Source: Leptoclinus maculatus
Taxonomy: Eukaryota > Chordata > Actinopteri > Perciformes > Stichaeidae
DNA length: 64,000 nt
NCBI GenBank assembly: GCA_032191485.1
Contig: JAVDOI010000008.1
Coordinates: 22,391,049 to 22,455,048, forward strand
Direction of reading: 5' to 3'
Shown: one piece after another, positions 26,594-37,588 of the stretch
Layout: the number at the start of each line of letters is the position of its first letter
Numbering within the stretch: position 1 is the first letter of the stretch
The notes under the pieces: generated by a model
The model's database searches: none
What the model was told of the DNA's origin: nothing
Seen by the model: the letters and a program-made list of their open reading frames with translations, nothing else
Translations under genes and position numbers: made by a program

Positions 26594-27738
26594 CGTGACG
26601 TGTTCTCCTGAAGGTCGGCTGAGCAGCAGCACCGGTGGCAATCCAGTTGGCCGGCTGCCGCTGCTGAGCCCGGGCCGGTCTCATGTGTTTACTCCCCATG
26701 CGCCGCTGTGGGTGGAGGTCTGCACACGTGTTGACTCCAACTGGCAAACAAACCTGCACATATCTCCTCTGTTTACCCACATAGATGACTGAAAACTGAA
26801 AAATAAAACCCCCTTAGAGTCCCCTGGGAAATGATGTGCCGGCAACTAAAACCGAGCCTCGTCATATATCTGGACGTGGATTTGTCATCACGCTAGAACA
26901 AGCACATTGGAGCCATCGAGGAAAATGCCAAATGGTCATTTTGTGAAAAGAAGAAAAAAGCACCCGCTCCAAAAGAGGAAAAATGAGCTGCCGAATTTCA
27001 ATTAATTTCTGACAAAAATGCAATTTATGAATTTGCCTGAGAAGCTTGCTCCGTCACAGCTGAGATTACCTCCCATCAAGACACAACGGTCATTTATCAG
27101 CTGCTTTCACACCAGCTCTGCCTATTGGTAAATCATCACGGCTTACTGATTCAATCTCAGCTAAACAGCTGGATCGGACGTCCCGGGGTAAACACGCAGC
27201 AATTACAAATAGATTCTGAAAAATCCGTCAGATCACTCGCTGCAGCTAAATGGCTTTAGACGAGGAAACGCACCGCGCTGACGGGAGAGAGCAGGAGACA
27301 GCTTTAAGTCCAGCTGACGGTCAACAGTATAAACACCACAGGCATGCATGATAAACTAATAACTTGGATTTAAGGGCTGACCCAGAGTGAGCTCCCATCA
27401 TCTCCCTCCTGTTCAAACGCCAAGCTTCTTATTCACAGTGTGCTCCACACATGGTAAGGCAATTAATAAATCATCTTCACGAAGGCTAATTCCAATCATA
27501 ACATGTTAGATGTCAGCAGCTCTTCTCATGATAACAACAGAGTCCACATATGTTATTCCCATGACCGTTGGTCTTTTAGTCCTGGCTCACCATCGTTCTA
27601 ATGAGTCTCACGTATGACCCCGGCATAGAGGTTTCACAATAACTGCTCTAACATTGTGAGATGCCCACGTTTCTTTGGCCTGCGTCCAGTTGGAAAGAAT
27701 AATATTAGCAGCTAGCGTAAAGCTGGCTACGTCCCCAT

Positions 27739-28045
27739 CATAGACTGTATATAAGAAGGAGATGTAGTCGTAGCGACGTCACCCATTGGTTTGTGGACTA
27801 GCGTTTTGAAGCCTTGAGTTCGGCGTTTTGGCCGTCGACATCTTGGCTTTTTGCAACCAGTGAACAGAACATTAACTCATGTTTACAATGTTTACTGAGG
27901 TAAATCAAGTGAGAAGTAGAGTTATTCTCTCATAGACTTCTATACAATCAGACTTTCTTTTTACAAACAGAGGAGTCGTCCCCTGCTGGCCAGTAGAAAG
28001 AATGCAAGTTTAAGGCACTGTTCAGAACCGGAGATTGCCGCCTGG
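27739..28045 (-). repeat. Dispersed repeat family A, copy in reverse orientation, internally deleted
   Basis: Reading the minus strand gives the left end (GGTTCTGAACAGTGCC), then CTTGCATTCTTTCTACTGGC, the TATAGAAGTCTATGAGAGAA segment, and AACATTGTAAACATGAGTTA. It then jumps straight to the right-end section (AAGATGTCGACGGCCAAAAC, GTCCACAAACCAATGGGTGA) and ends at ATACAGTCTATG. The middle 200 or so bases present in the other copies are missing. This copy defines both element ends. Confidence 0.8.
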
Positions 28046-29885
28046 TCCCCGTATAAGTATGGCTGAGGATCATGGGTAATGTATCTTTATGTGATCCAAA
28101 ACTGACAGGAAAGAGTCCTAACACCTGGAAATGAGTCAGCACTTTTATGGTTAGATGCCTGAAATAAGGTGTGTAGTTACCAGCAGCTGTAGAGATAACG
28201 GTTTATTTTAAACGCTTTTACATGACTTCAAAAAGGTGGCTGCTAACAAGTGTCTAAATGAGACTACAAAACATCATCACTAGAACACTAGTCCTTTAGA
28301 TTAGTGGTGGTGACGTGAAGTCATGTGACAGTGGTTGAGTTCCTTTATAGCCTAATGTTTTCTTCTTCATGTAGGTATCATCAACGTTTGTTTGCCACCT
28401 ACTTTCTGCCATTGTCCAGGGAACCAGTGCGATGCTGACTTCCTGGGTTGGCCTACAGAAATACGTCATCCCTGCAGCACTCTATACGTTTCGCTCTGTG
28501 GACCAATGTAGCTTTTTGATGTGCGACTGCGTTGGTGGATTTGTACCTGAGTTGCCTCAGCAAGCAGCTCTTCCCACATTACTCTACATTACACTACTGT
28601 TACCCAAGAGACAGATAATTACCAGGATAGATCAGTCTGCATATCATGTTTCTGTGTAGTATCCACAACAACATGGCCAACCAACCCTTGGGAATATGAG
28701 GAATTAACATTTTGTTTATTAATCACAGGAACAATCTATTAATAAGAGAAATGAGTTGGAACAGAAAGTCAATTTATGAATCTCAAAAAAAAAAAAAAGA
28801 TCAAGTATCACCAACAACCCAAGAACATTTTTCATTCATGGCCCAAGATATATGGTCATGCTCACATACTGAGAAACGTAGTATTAATTGCAGAAGGGAT
28901 GCAGGAAACAGAATACCTGCTGTTCTGCAAGTCCTTCTCTGCAGCGTTGAGCTGCAGTCGATCAAGATCTTCTGACTGCAGGGAGGCTTATTGTTTCACC
29001 ATGATTGAAACCACAAGGGCTAAATGCCTCTGCCCTCTCCTTATTCTGATTGCTCGCGGAAACAATTTGTAACTTTTCATTACATCTCCTCCTGTAACAC
29101 CGCAGCCATTTCCAGGGAAGATGCTATTCATTTACTTGCGAGCTCCATTCCAACGGAGAGTGTTGGAGTGTTGGGGCACCGAGGGTTGGATTTCAACAAA
29201 ATACAGTACCAGCCCCTAGTTACCAACGTCTTGTTTTCACTTCACAAGAGAAATATTTGGATAAGAAAGAGCTCGAGTCTGACTCAGTATATGTTTCTAA
29301 CCAACTAATGCAGTCCAACAATGAGATGCCTTATACAAATAGGTCACGAAACACTCCAAGAGGCACAATTTCAGCCCACATGTGCTGACCACTTAACATT
29401 TCACCGTCCGACGCACTGTGTTAATTCTAAGATTCCAGTTTACGGGCTTTGTTTTTAGTCATTTACAAACACCTGTGTGGGAGACAGAGTGACGCAAATG
29501 CAGACAGCATGACGAAGAAAAGAGAAACAGACTGCTACCCAGATAGAAAAACAAGAAGTTAGACATCAAGTCACGGAGATGGACAGTAGTGTTGCAATAC
29601 CACAGCTTGAACCTAAAGCATCAGGAAAAGTAATAGAATAGATGAAAGAACATTGACCATGAAATTCTATTTTGTTTCATTAATAAAAGTTCAAAAGCAG
29701 TGGAGGGTATGAAACAACAGGAGTGAATTATTGTACCATAATGTGTTCGTACATTGTAACATCCAGCCAGGACTGGACAAACTCCTTATTTACATCATGT
29801 ACACACTCACATCTGTCACACTGTGGCTTACAACGGGTTCGATCCCAGCAGAGAGAAGTACGAGCAGTACTGTAAGATATTTTCT

Positions 29886-30058
29886 TGAGTTGCATCTTGG
29901 CGAACATACTGTGAGTGAATTCAAGCGCCCCTCTGGAAAGCAGCGATGTGGTGTATATATCTAGGGCTGTTATTGTGAAAAGTAAGAAGAAAACAAGCGA
30001 CGCTCAAGAGGCCTAGCACTACTTTTCACACCCAAGTGTCCGTGTGACGTAAAATGCC
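29886..30058 (+). repeat. Dispersed repeat family B, copy 1
   Basis: GAGTTGCATCTTGGCGAACA..., CCTCTGGAAAGCAGCGATGT, GTATATATCTAGGGCTGTTA, TTGTGAAAAGTAAGAAGAAA and CACCCAAGTGTCCGTGTGAC all recur, in the same order and strand, at 36370-36550. No coding capacity or clear terminal repeats are seen. The family is unidentified. Confidence 0.75.
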
Positions 30059-30103
30059 GCCATCCACCGATGGGCCGCGAGGATCTGCCCCTGCTCCAGC
30101 TTT

Positions 30104-30125
30104 AGAAGAAGAAGAAGAAGAAGAT
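30104..30125. repeat. (AAG)n microsatellite
   Basis: About seven uninterrupted AAG/GAA units. Confidence 0.9.
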
Positions 30126-31966
30126 AATAAAGCGGATGCTTGTTTAGTGATAAGATGTGCCATTACTCTCATCTACATAGGCTAATTTGTTGTTACGGGA
30201 ACACAAAGACAGCAAAATTGAGTTGAACTTCTGGCAAAACCACTTTACGGTGTGAGCATTACCTTTATCAACCGGGATGGCGCTTGGATTGGGAAAGCGG
30301 CCTGCGTGGGACGCCGAAACCGATGCAGGCCCTCAATTGTAGTATGAATGGAACTTTGAGCGCGCAGAACACAGCTGTCTGCGGTCGCGGAAAGTGTGTC
30401 AGAGGCTTAACGCGCCGCCGTTGACAAAGGTGTGACCAATAAAGAATTACCCGTCTTGGTTCAGACGACGGAGCCTCTATGTTATCATCGCATTACTTCA
30501 TAAGTTTGGAGACAACCCATAACGCTCAGCTAAGTGCTGAAGTGCCATGTTTCGATCCGTGAGTCTGCTTTGTCGACGAGTCGTGGACGGTCAGCAAGAG
30601 GACTTGTATTCAAATTGTATGCAAATAAGAGAAAAACACCAAATGTTGAATCGACTCATAAATACAACATTTATTAGAACACTGTCATTCTTACAGTGTC
30701 AGTACTAATACAACTGGGTATGGTACTTTTTTTTAACATTGGGGCATTGCGATACTTTTCTAGTATCAGCACACCGTGCAACACTAATAGACAGCTGGTG
30801 GATCGGAGGCCGTGCACATCGATGGCCAGCGTACTCTTCAGTTGAGTGTTGCTGACGAGCTACAGCCTGATTTAGCTCCGTGTGCAGTGTTGGAGCCAAG
30901 GTGACTGTTTACTGACGACCCCTAATGAGAGAATATACTGTTGAGATGCGAGTAAGCAAAGATGCTGCGGTTTGGAAAAGCCATTAGTGCCGAATTCATT
31001 TTGAATGAAACAAGGAACAGAGGGAAAACCAGGAGGAAGGCAGCGTGACCTTTCAGCTGGGAGCTTTTAAAGCGAGCAAGGAAACAGCCCTAATGGCCTT
31101 TTTTTAGACTCCGAAATGTCAAAGGAGCATTTTTCCTATCGAAACACTTGACATCGAGGGGGGACGTCATAGACATGCAATGTTATTTACGGCCACAGGA
31201 TGACTTCACCCAAAACAGGGATTCATCACTCCTGTTGGGAGCACATTTCCCAGGGACTTAAAAAAGAAGGAAAAAAAAGACAAACAACCTCTTGCTTATT
31301 TCCCCTGACTCTTCACTGCGCTGCTTTGGCAGAGAATGTTTCAACCGTTAAAGTGTTTAGAGGACTTGGAGCCTAAACACCGTGAGAGTCAAACAGTAGA
31401 GGCTGGGAAGTCTTTCTTTGTTTTTTACGTATTTATTTATTCGTTTTTTAGACTCTGTAACTAATTCAGTTACATGAAACCAGCCAAGACGCTCCGTCGG
31501 ATCGCATTAATTAAATATGTATAGGGGAACACGAGGGGGGGGGGGGTGGGCGATTAGGTTCGTAAATGCACCACATGAGTATTAAATGAAAACCATCTCA
31601 CGGCTCTGTGTCGTGTCATGGACAGCTCCTTAACAGAGTTACTGCTCCAGCCATCCTCCCAGGTAGGAGGCAGGAATCCATGTGTACTGTGCAGTATGTG
31701 TGTTTCTGTGATCACCCCACAATATCCCTGATGTCCACTGACAGATTCCTCCAAACTAATAAAATACCATTACACGGTATGTTGCACTTCAGTTGATGAA
31801 TTGACCCTTCATTAAGTCCCGCCCACTGGAACGTAGACTTGCCAATCATAGCGTAGCATCGGCCAGCTCTGACCAGGGTCCGACAACTATCCGGCTCTGC
31901 TCCACAGACTCTCAGAGGTTTCAGATGTTCTTCAAGTAGGCTGGTTTAGTGGATTTTGAGCTTGTC

Positions 31967-32036
31967 ATGGTTAAACGTTGTGTAACAGTGAAACTCGTTA
32001 CCCGGAGAGGAGATATACGTTTCTACGTAAAACCAG
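31967..32036 (+). pseudogene. THAP-domain N-terminal remnant
   Basis: An ATG is followed by codons for MVKRCV, the typical THAP-domain start. The following bases read, in a shifted frame, CNSETRYPER, like the CNSDTRYPER block that follows the first Cys in teleost THAP proteins. So the C2CH zinc-finger start is present but broken by a short deletion or frameshift between the two blocks. As written, the first frame ends at TAA 32056-32058. The rest of the domain and any transposase are absent. The family match is from memory. Confidence 0.55.
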
Positions 32037-32177
32037 TGGCGCTAACATTAGCAGAGTAAGTTAGCACATCATTAACTATCGTCAGCCCTTCTAAGCTACG
32101 CTAGCTACTGAAGGTATACTGAATGGAAACATATGCTGCTCTTGCTTTTTATAATAATTGTAACAATGAATAAAGAC

Positions 32178-32392
32178 CTACACGGCTTTACAATTCCATT
32201 GTCTTCTGTCTGGATCTCCAGGTGATGTGGTGGTTCACTATTACTCTGTGATCTGTAGGCTTCTATCTTTATCTCATCATCTTTGACATCCTGGATATAT
32301 CCTTTAAACACATATTGTAGACTCTTCTGTCTGCTTTTTTGTTGATCTAAAATGTCTTCAGGGAGTGCAGTTAGTGACAGTGTGGGCTCCAT
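32178..32392 (-). pseudogene. SWIM/YqaJ-type protein N-terminal piece
   Basis: The ATG at 32392 sits in a strong context (TTACCATGG). The frame contains LQYVFKGYIQDVKDDEIKIE and AYRSQSNSEPPHHLEIQTED, then GIVKPC. This resembles the KGYV....I.V.A.CYRSQRK.EPPH pattern just before the CxC of the SWIM zinc finger in the fish SWIM/YqaJ proteins. Just after KPC the sequence TAG|GTCTTT could act as a donor. Without splicing the frame runs on to a stop at 32105. No SWIM finger core or nuclease motifs are present. Upstream lies a GC box (GGGGGCGGGGC) next to the transposon end. Confidence 0.5.
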
Positions 32393-32493
32393 GGTAACAT
32401 AGATCCGACAGCTTGACGGAGCAGCAGCGGGGGCGGGGCTTAGCAAAGGGTCATTCGTCAGTAACTAAATTCCTCGCCCACTGGTCCTAGCAG

Positions 32494-32746
32494 TAGGGCT
32501 GTCCTTGACTGAAGAAATTCATAGTCGACCAACACTCATTCGATTTTGTCAACTAGTTGATTAGTTTATTTAATCTGTAAAACTGAGTTTCTCCAAAAAC
32601 AATCATGCAAAAGCACCAATTTAAATCTTGTATTTACCAAAGATGTGCTCATAAGTTTCATAAGTCATTCAGCATGATAAAAAAGCATAAAAAATGACCA
32701 AAAAAAATCTTAAGTTGAATTAGTCGACTAAGAGGTGGCAGCCCTT
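32494..32746. mobile_element. hAT-like MITE, 253 bp
   Basis: Left end TAGGGCTGTCCTTGACTGAA, and right end (reverse complement) AAGGGCTGCCACCTCTTAGT. Both ends are followed by GTCGAC-containing subterminal segments. It is flanked by an imperfect 8-bp duplication, CCTAGCAG (32486-32493) and CCTACCAC (32747-32754), the size expected for hAT elements. AT-rich interior with no coding capacity. It sits 39 bases from the ISL2EU-like element. Confidence 0.8.
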
Positions 32747-33081
32747 CCTACCACCATCAACACTAACCTAAACGCTTATACTGTGGGTGTGTTTCACAGT
32801 CTGTTCCTCACACTAAGCAGTCACATCGGTGACGAGGTCCTCCTCTACATCTCATCTCTGTCCTCCTCTCCCTCTCTGGCCATCTCCATCCAAAAGGTTC
32901 AGAGTTTCCTACTTAGAGACCGATTTGGAAAATTCTGGAAAGGATCTAAGGATCAGACCACAGCAATGCTACATGAGTGTGTCTGTGTGTGGCATGCATA
33001 AGTATGTACATGTACAGTATAAAACCTACCAGCCTGTACATTATGTATGTGTGTGCTGACATGTACATGTATTCTGTGTGT

Positions 33082-33084
<3 letters not shown>

Positions 33085-33126
<42 letters not shown>
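33085..33126. repeat. (TG)n microsatellite with a CG-rich end
   Basis: Forty-two bases of TG dinucleotides followed by a short alternating CG stretch. Confidence 0.97.
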
Positions 33127-33132
<6 letters not shown>

Positions 33133-33648
33133 CACTGGACGTGTTTGCTCTGAACAGGGGGGTCCCAGAAAAGCGGAAAACTGGCATCGAGGAAGGTTCC
33201 ACACGGCCAAGCCACTCATCTATTCTGGGCATCTGAGCCCACAGTAATACTACCAGAGGAGGACATGCCTGGATATGTGGTGTCCTCTGAGAAACGGGTT
33301 CACTCAGGTGTCAGCGAGCTGTAGTGTGTTATGTAACATCATAGTAACATGGTTGCATTGCATAGAAACAGGGCTACATGCAGTAAAAATTTATATTCCG
33401 CTACTGAAAGACCATATCCTTAAACATAGAAACATGTGGCAGTTACTGCATATATCAAGGGAGAAGTAACTGTCGTCGCAGTTTTCGTTTGTATATTAAT
33501 CTTTATGGAAAACACATCTGAAAACAAACACTTGAGAGAAGATGTTGTACAAACCTGTTCCCTTGATGTGTGTAAACCTCTCAATGCAATGTCATAGTAA
33601 TAGCTTCAATATTGAACTTACAGCTCAGCCTGGGGTTAGTAAACCTAC

Positions 33649-33811
33649 CTGTCACCGTCTTCGTTTTGACCGGGCTGCTGGCATAGTCCGACGCCTGATT
33701 GGACGGCTGTTTGGCCAGCGGCGTGCTCCCTACCGACGCCTCGTCCTCTCTCCTCTTGGCCAGAGGGACTGAACCTGGAGTCTGCAATGACGTCACAGCA
33801 TGACTGAGCAC
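33649..33811 (-). CDS. vps13b: vps13b coding exon, 163 nt (alternative shorter form 33649-33781)
   Basis: Fifty-four codons plus one base. The donor is ACAG|GTAGG after 33649. The residues REDEASVGSTPLAK and SDYASSPVKTKTVT match vertebrate VPS13B, and the final G joins AA of the next exon to make Glu. There are two in-frame phase-0 acceptors. One (CCTTTCTTATGGCCTCATAG, exon start 33811) has a good pyrimidine tract and adds VLSHAVTSLQ. The other (GACGTCATTGCAG, exon start 33781) is 30 bases further in with a poor tract. I prefer the outer one; both keep the frame. This short region is where the protein is least conserved. Confidence 0.85.
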
Positions 33812-34122
33812 CTATGAGGCCATAAGAAAGGAAAACAAACTTTATCAAGTGTAGGAGTGAAAATGATCCAAACGTTGTTCTTTATCGTTCTATTGTTGTT
33901 CTGTTAGTAAGGCCATGACCCGGAGATAACTTTATACAGCTTCAAAGATGTGGGTTGAACAGGAGACACAATGCATAATGCAATGCAACGGAAGACAGAA
34001 AGGGGAGGCAGAGAGAGAAAGAGAAAAATGCAGTGGAACACAACAGAGGCCTCCAAGACCAACAAGGACTAGTGACAGCTCCGTGTTTTTTTTGAGCAGT
34101 CTCCCATGCTGCTGGCAGGCTG

Positions 34123-34123
<1 letters not shown>

Positions 34124-34159
<36 letters not shown>
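34124..34159. repeat. (CA)n microsatellite
   Basis: Thirty-six bases of CA dinucleotides. Confidence 0.97.
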
Positions 34160-34161
<2 letters not shown>

Positions 34162-34298
34162 GCTGGCAGTGGCTTAGAGACAGAAGAGTGGAAGGTTGGT
34201 CTGAAATAAGGAAACCCCATTAGCATCAGCCAGAGGCAGCGCTAGGGTATGATGCAGCTGCACAAGGCTGCAGGCCAATGATGTACTGCAGCCTGAGT

Positions 34299-34300
<2 letters not shown>

Positions 34301-34334
<34 letters not shown>
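34301..34334. repeat. (AC)n microsatellite
   Basis: Thirty-four bases of AC dinucleotides, 140 bases from the previous tract. Confidence 0.97.
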
Positions 34335-34336
<2 letters not shown>

Positions 34337-36369
34337 ATGCAGTTGTTTTTCAATGACTGGGTCGGGACCCAAAGGCTGGTTACATTAGTATATGAAACTA
34401 CTGACTGTGGTATGGCGCCAAATGACGAGGTTTTTGCAACATAACATAGGATGAATGAAAAACTGTAGGCCAGTAGGTTAGCTGCACAAGGTTACGTTTG
34501 ACTTGAAAGTCAAGTTCACTATACGGGATTCAGAGCATTAACATAGCAGCAGACGACTATTTGCTATGTAAAGTTATAGTGGAGGGATGTCAACCTGAGC
34601 AGAGGATGAAGTTCTCTACTCTGTGCTTTGTTTATGCAGCCAGACCGGCCGCACGTGCATGTTAGTCTCCCTGTTGTGCCCCACCGGCTAGCTAATTGCC
34701 ACCTCTCTGCCTGCGCTCATACTGCGGCTACTACTGATAAAGCAGCCCTGACCGTTGTCTCGGTCCCCCCAGGTAAACAATGTTAGCTCTGTTTGCACTG
34801 TTAGCACTGTTAGCTTCTAGCTGCCGGCTCAGCCATTGCCATTTTGAGAGCCTGAAATTTGCTCAGCCTTGAACTTTGCTCAGGATTCCATGTTGAGTAC
34901 CTTTAAAGATCTGATTGCAGGGTGTTCAAAATACTCTTATTAGAAAGACACTTCCAAACACACTGATAGCAAACACAAACACTGTATTGGAGGCTTTAAC
35001 AACAAATTGCAGACCCATACCAAAAAGACTGTAGTTCTGCAACTACAAGTTCTATTTTAAAAATTCTGATGTTATAATAAAGGTAACACTTGTGAGATCT
35101 GTTCAGATGTGTAAATATCAGTGTATATGTTACTGGTTAAGAGTAAATGAAGATGGCACACAGCTCAAATTGAAAAGTTTCAGGTTCGTCTGAAAAAAAA
35201 GCACTTTTATTGTTATTATTTCTTTGGAATGATGCAGCTGCAAGTCTAAAACCTCTCCCAAATGATAGCACAATATGTGACCAGTCTCTCTGCAAATTTT
35301 GACTTTGATAAAGTGAAGCAGAACAAAATTAGAGAGGTTTTAGTACAGAGAGGTCAGGCGAGGTCACCAAAATGGTCATTTTGGAACCAGCTGTTCCATT
35401 GTAATTTTTTATATTATATAACTATATATTTCACTTGTTTTATCACTAATAGTGTTCAATCTATCCAAATACAGCAGTTTGGCTTCATTTTGAGAGCCAG
35501 AATCCTCTCTGAGCCCTGTTTGTGTCTGTAATCCATGGAGTTTTCTCGTCTGACTCCAGTTCCTCTGTGTCTATGTAGACGTAAGTCAGCAGCCCATTGG
35601 GCGAATTAAATGATTCAAACCTCTATCGACGCGTCAGAGCCTATAAAATTGAGCTGGGGTAACGTGGGAAAGATTGACAGCATCGTTAGCCAGTCAGAAT
35701 CAAAACCGCGCCGTCTCTCGTGAAGTGTAAAATCCGATACGCCGAAAGTAAAATCCCTACCCCGTGCTCGCCCGGGCTCAAATTCAACCCGTCCTCACGG
35801 AAACAGAATTATGACAAACAGGACATCCGTAGAATAGATATTTGCAACAATACCCGCGGATTTATCCTTTGTCTCCACGAAAACAGTGAAAAGGTGAGCT
35901 GCGTTTCTAATTATTATCGCTAAAGCGGTTTGTGGTTCTGGTGCTTGTTGGCTCATATGTCTGTAATGGTTTCACGGAGAGATATATTGAAGATATTCAC
36001 CGTAATCTGTGTCGAATTCTCTTGCTTTCTGGTATCTCGGTTTTCCGTGTTAGCTTCTAGCTTTGTCTTGGTAGCTACGACTGCAGCGTGGAGTCGGCTC
36101 CCTCATGGCGAAATATGAATGATTATTTGGTAATAATTTTAGTTGGTTGTTTTAGTTGTATAGAATTGTGTTCGGAGTGTGTAAAAATGGCTTACATGAT
36201 GTTGTAGCCCAGACTTTTTTCTTTAACTGGGTATATAACGTGCGTAACATCATTATATTAGTTCCTGAAAAGTGCATTGTACGACACTCTGTACGCTAAA
36301 CTTTCTCGATGGAACCCCAAATGGTCCGCGGTTGGGTTTTAAGAAATAAAATACATACGTTATTTTGTT

Positions 36370-36550
36370 AAGTTGCATCTTAGCAAAATCTTCTGAGTGA
36401 ATACAAGTACCCTCTGGTAAGCAGCGATGCAGTATATATGTCTAGGGCTTTTATTGTGAAAGGTAAGAAGAAAATAAGTGAAGTTGTATGAAAATTCCTA
36501 CTTTCCACGCCCAAGTGTCCGTTTGACACGGAAATTTGTGGCTGTGCAGA
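36370..36550 (+). repeat. Dispersed repeat family B, copy 2
   Basis: AAGTTGCATCTTAGCAAAAT, CCTCTGGTAAGCAGCGATGC, GTATATATGTCTAGGGCTTT, TTGTGAAAGGTAAGAAGAAA and CGCCCAAGTGTCCGTTTGAC line up with copy 1 at 29886-30058 in the same order and orientation. Confidence 0.75.
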
Positions 36551-37373
36551 CTGCCCGCATATCATGCAGTACATAATAAAACACTGATTTACAGGTAATA
36601 CATGACAGTAAAATACTGTAGAGACAAACAAACCTTATGACTGTTTTGTTGGTTGGGGAAGAACTCAATGGTACAAAAAACTAATTGAGTTTGAACACTT
36701 CATGGAAAATATTTCAACGCTCCATGCTAAAAGCAGGTACCTTACCCAATGACCATCGCTCATTCCTGATGGATGACATAGTATGAGCTAACTCCTTCTA
36801 CCACACACCCACCCACACAAAAAAAATTCTCCTCTTATTCCCTTTCTCTTCATTACCCGCTTCCCCAACCATCTCCCTCTACCTCTGGGATTTGGGGCCT
36901 GTGAGTCTGCTTGCTTGACATTTAATTCAATATCCCTCTCCATTCTCTGCACCTCCTTCTATGATGTCCTGTGCTTTCCCCCATTTTCTGTTGGTGTTTT
37001 TTATTATTTCCCTCCATATGTTCCTTCCTCACATATCTGTCCTCTGTACTCTCTCTCTCTCTTGATCACACGTCTCCCTTTAGAGTCCCTGTTTGTGACG
37101 CCTGTCTCATACTCAACTTCTCTTTCTCACTCTCGTCAACTTTTTATGTCGTCCCCCCCCCCCGACATGCACGTCCTTCTCTTCTCGTCCGCCTGTCCTC
37201 CTTCCGCGTCATCCCCGGCCATCCTGACCCCACCAGTCCGTGTCCTCTCCCCCTTGTCCTTCACAGGCTGCTGTGTGGCCTTCAGCTGAAGGTCTACACC
37301 AGGCCAGGCCTTGAGGAGTGGCCCTGACAGGCAGCTGAGCTCACAGAACCACACACACATAAACAACATGTCT

Positions 37374-37395
37374 ACACACACACACACACACACAC
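37374..37395. repeat. (CA)n microsatellite
   Basis: Twenty-two bases of CA dinucleotides. Confidence 0.93.
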
Positions 37396-37550
37396 TCAGC
37401 AGCCAGCGTTGTGTATCGCTCACACTGGCAGCAGTTCAACTCATAACATCTGTTTACCCTCGTACAGCAATAACCTCCAGAGTAAAGAGTTGGTGCAATT
37501 AACTCCCTCTCTCTTTCTGTCTGTCACACACACACGCAGACACGCACGCA

Positions 37551-37551
<1 letters not shown>

Positions 37552-37586
<35 letters not shown>
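37552..37586. repeat. (CA)n microsatellite
   Basis: Thirty-five bases of CA dinucleotides, preceded by imperfect CA/CG units. Confidence 0.97.

Positions 37587-37588
<2 letters not shown>

Larger units (their letters stand above)
31801..32454. mobile_element. Internally deleted two-gene DNA transposon, ISL2EU-like (654 bp)
   Basis: The ends form a diverged inverted repeat. The left 31801-31824 and the reverse complement of 32431-32454 match at 19 of 24 positions, with consensus TGACCCTTYRYTAAGYCCCG followed by CCC. Reading inward from the left after about 140 bases is the start of a THAP-domain protein (31967). Reading inward from the right is the start of a SWIM/YqaJ-type protein (ATG at 32392). 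ISL2EU-type elements, as I recall them, encode a transposase plus a YqaJ-family nuclease, and fish copies with THAP domains fit this layout. This copy keeps only the two gene starts and lacks DDE and nuclease domains, so it cannot be autonomous. The exact target duplication could not be resolved. Confidence 0.6.
18509..33648 (-). other. vps13b intron (15.1 kb)
   Basis: Phase-1 GT-AG intron. It contains a decayed Tc1/mariner copy (24584-25490), a G21 run (23534-23554), two family A copies or pieces (26544-26593 and 27739-28045), a family B copy (29886-30058), the ISL2EU-like derivative (31801-32454), an hAT-like MITE (32494-32746), and a (TG)n tract (33085-33126). The stretch 26880-27320 looks like a possible conserved non-coding element. 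I see no supportable gene at 18.5-24.5 or 28.1-29.8 kb. Confidence 0.85.

Noticed and set aside
33047..33247. Frames coding (TH)n or (CV)n peptides over microsatellites
   Set aside because: Direct translation of (CA)n/(TG)n repeats; present at every such tract and not genes.
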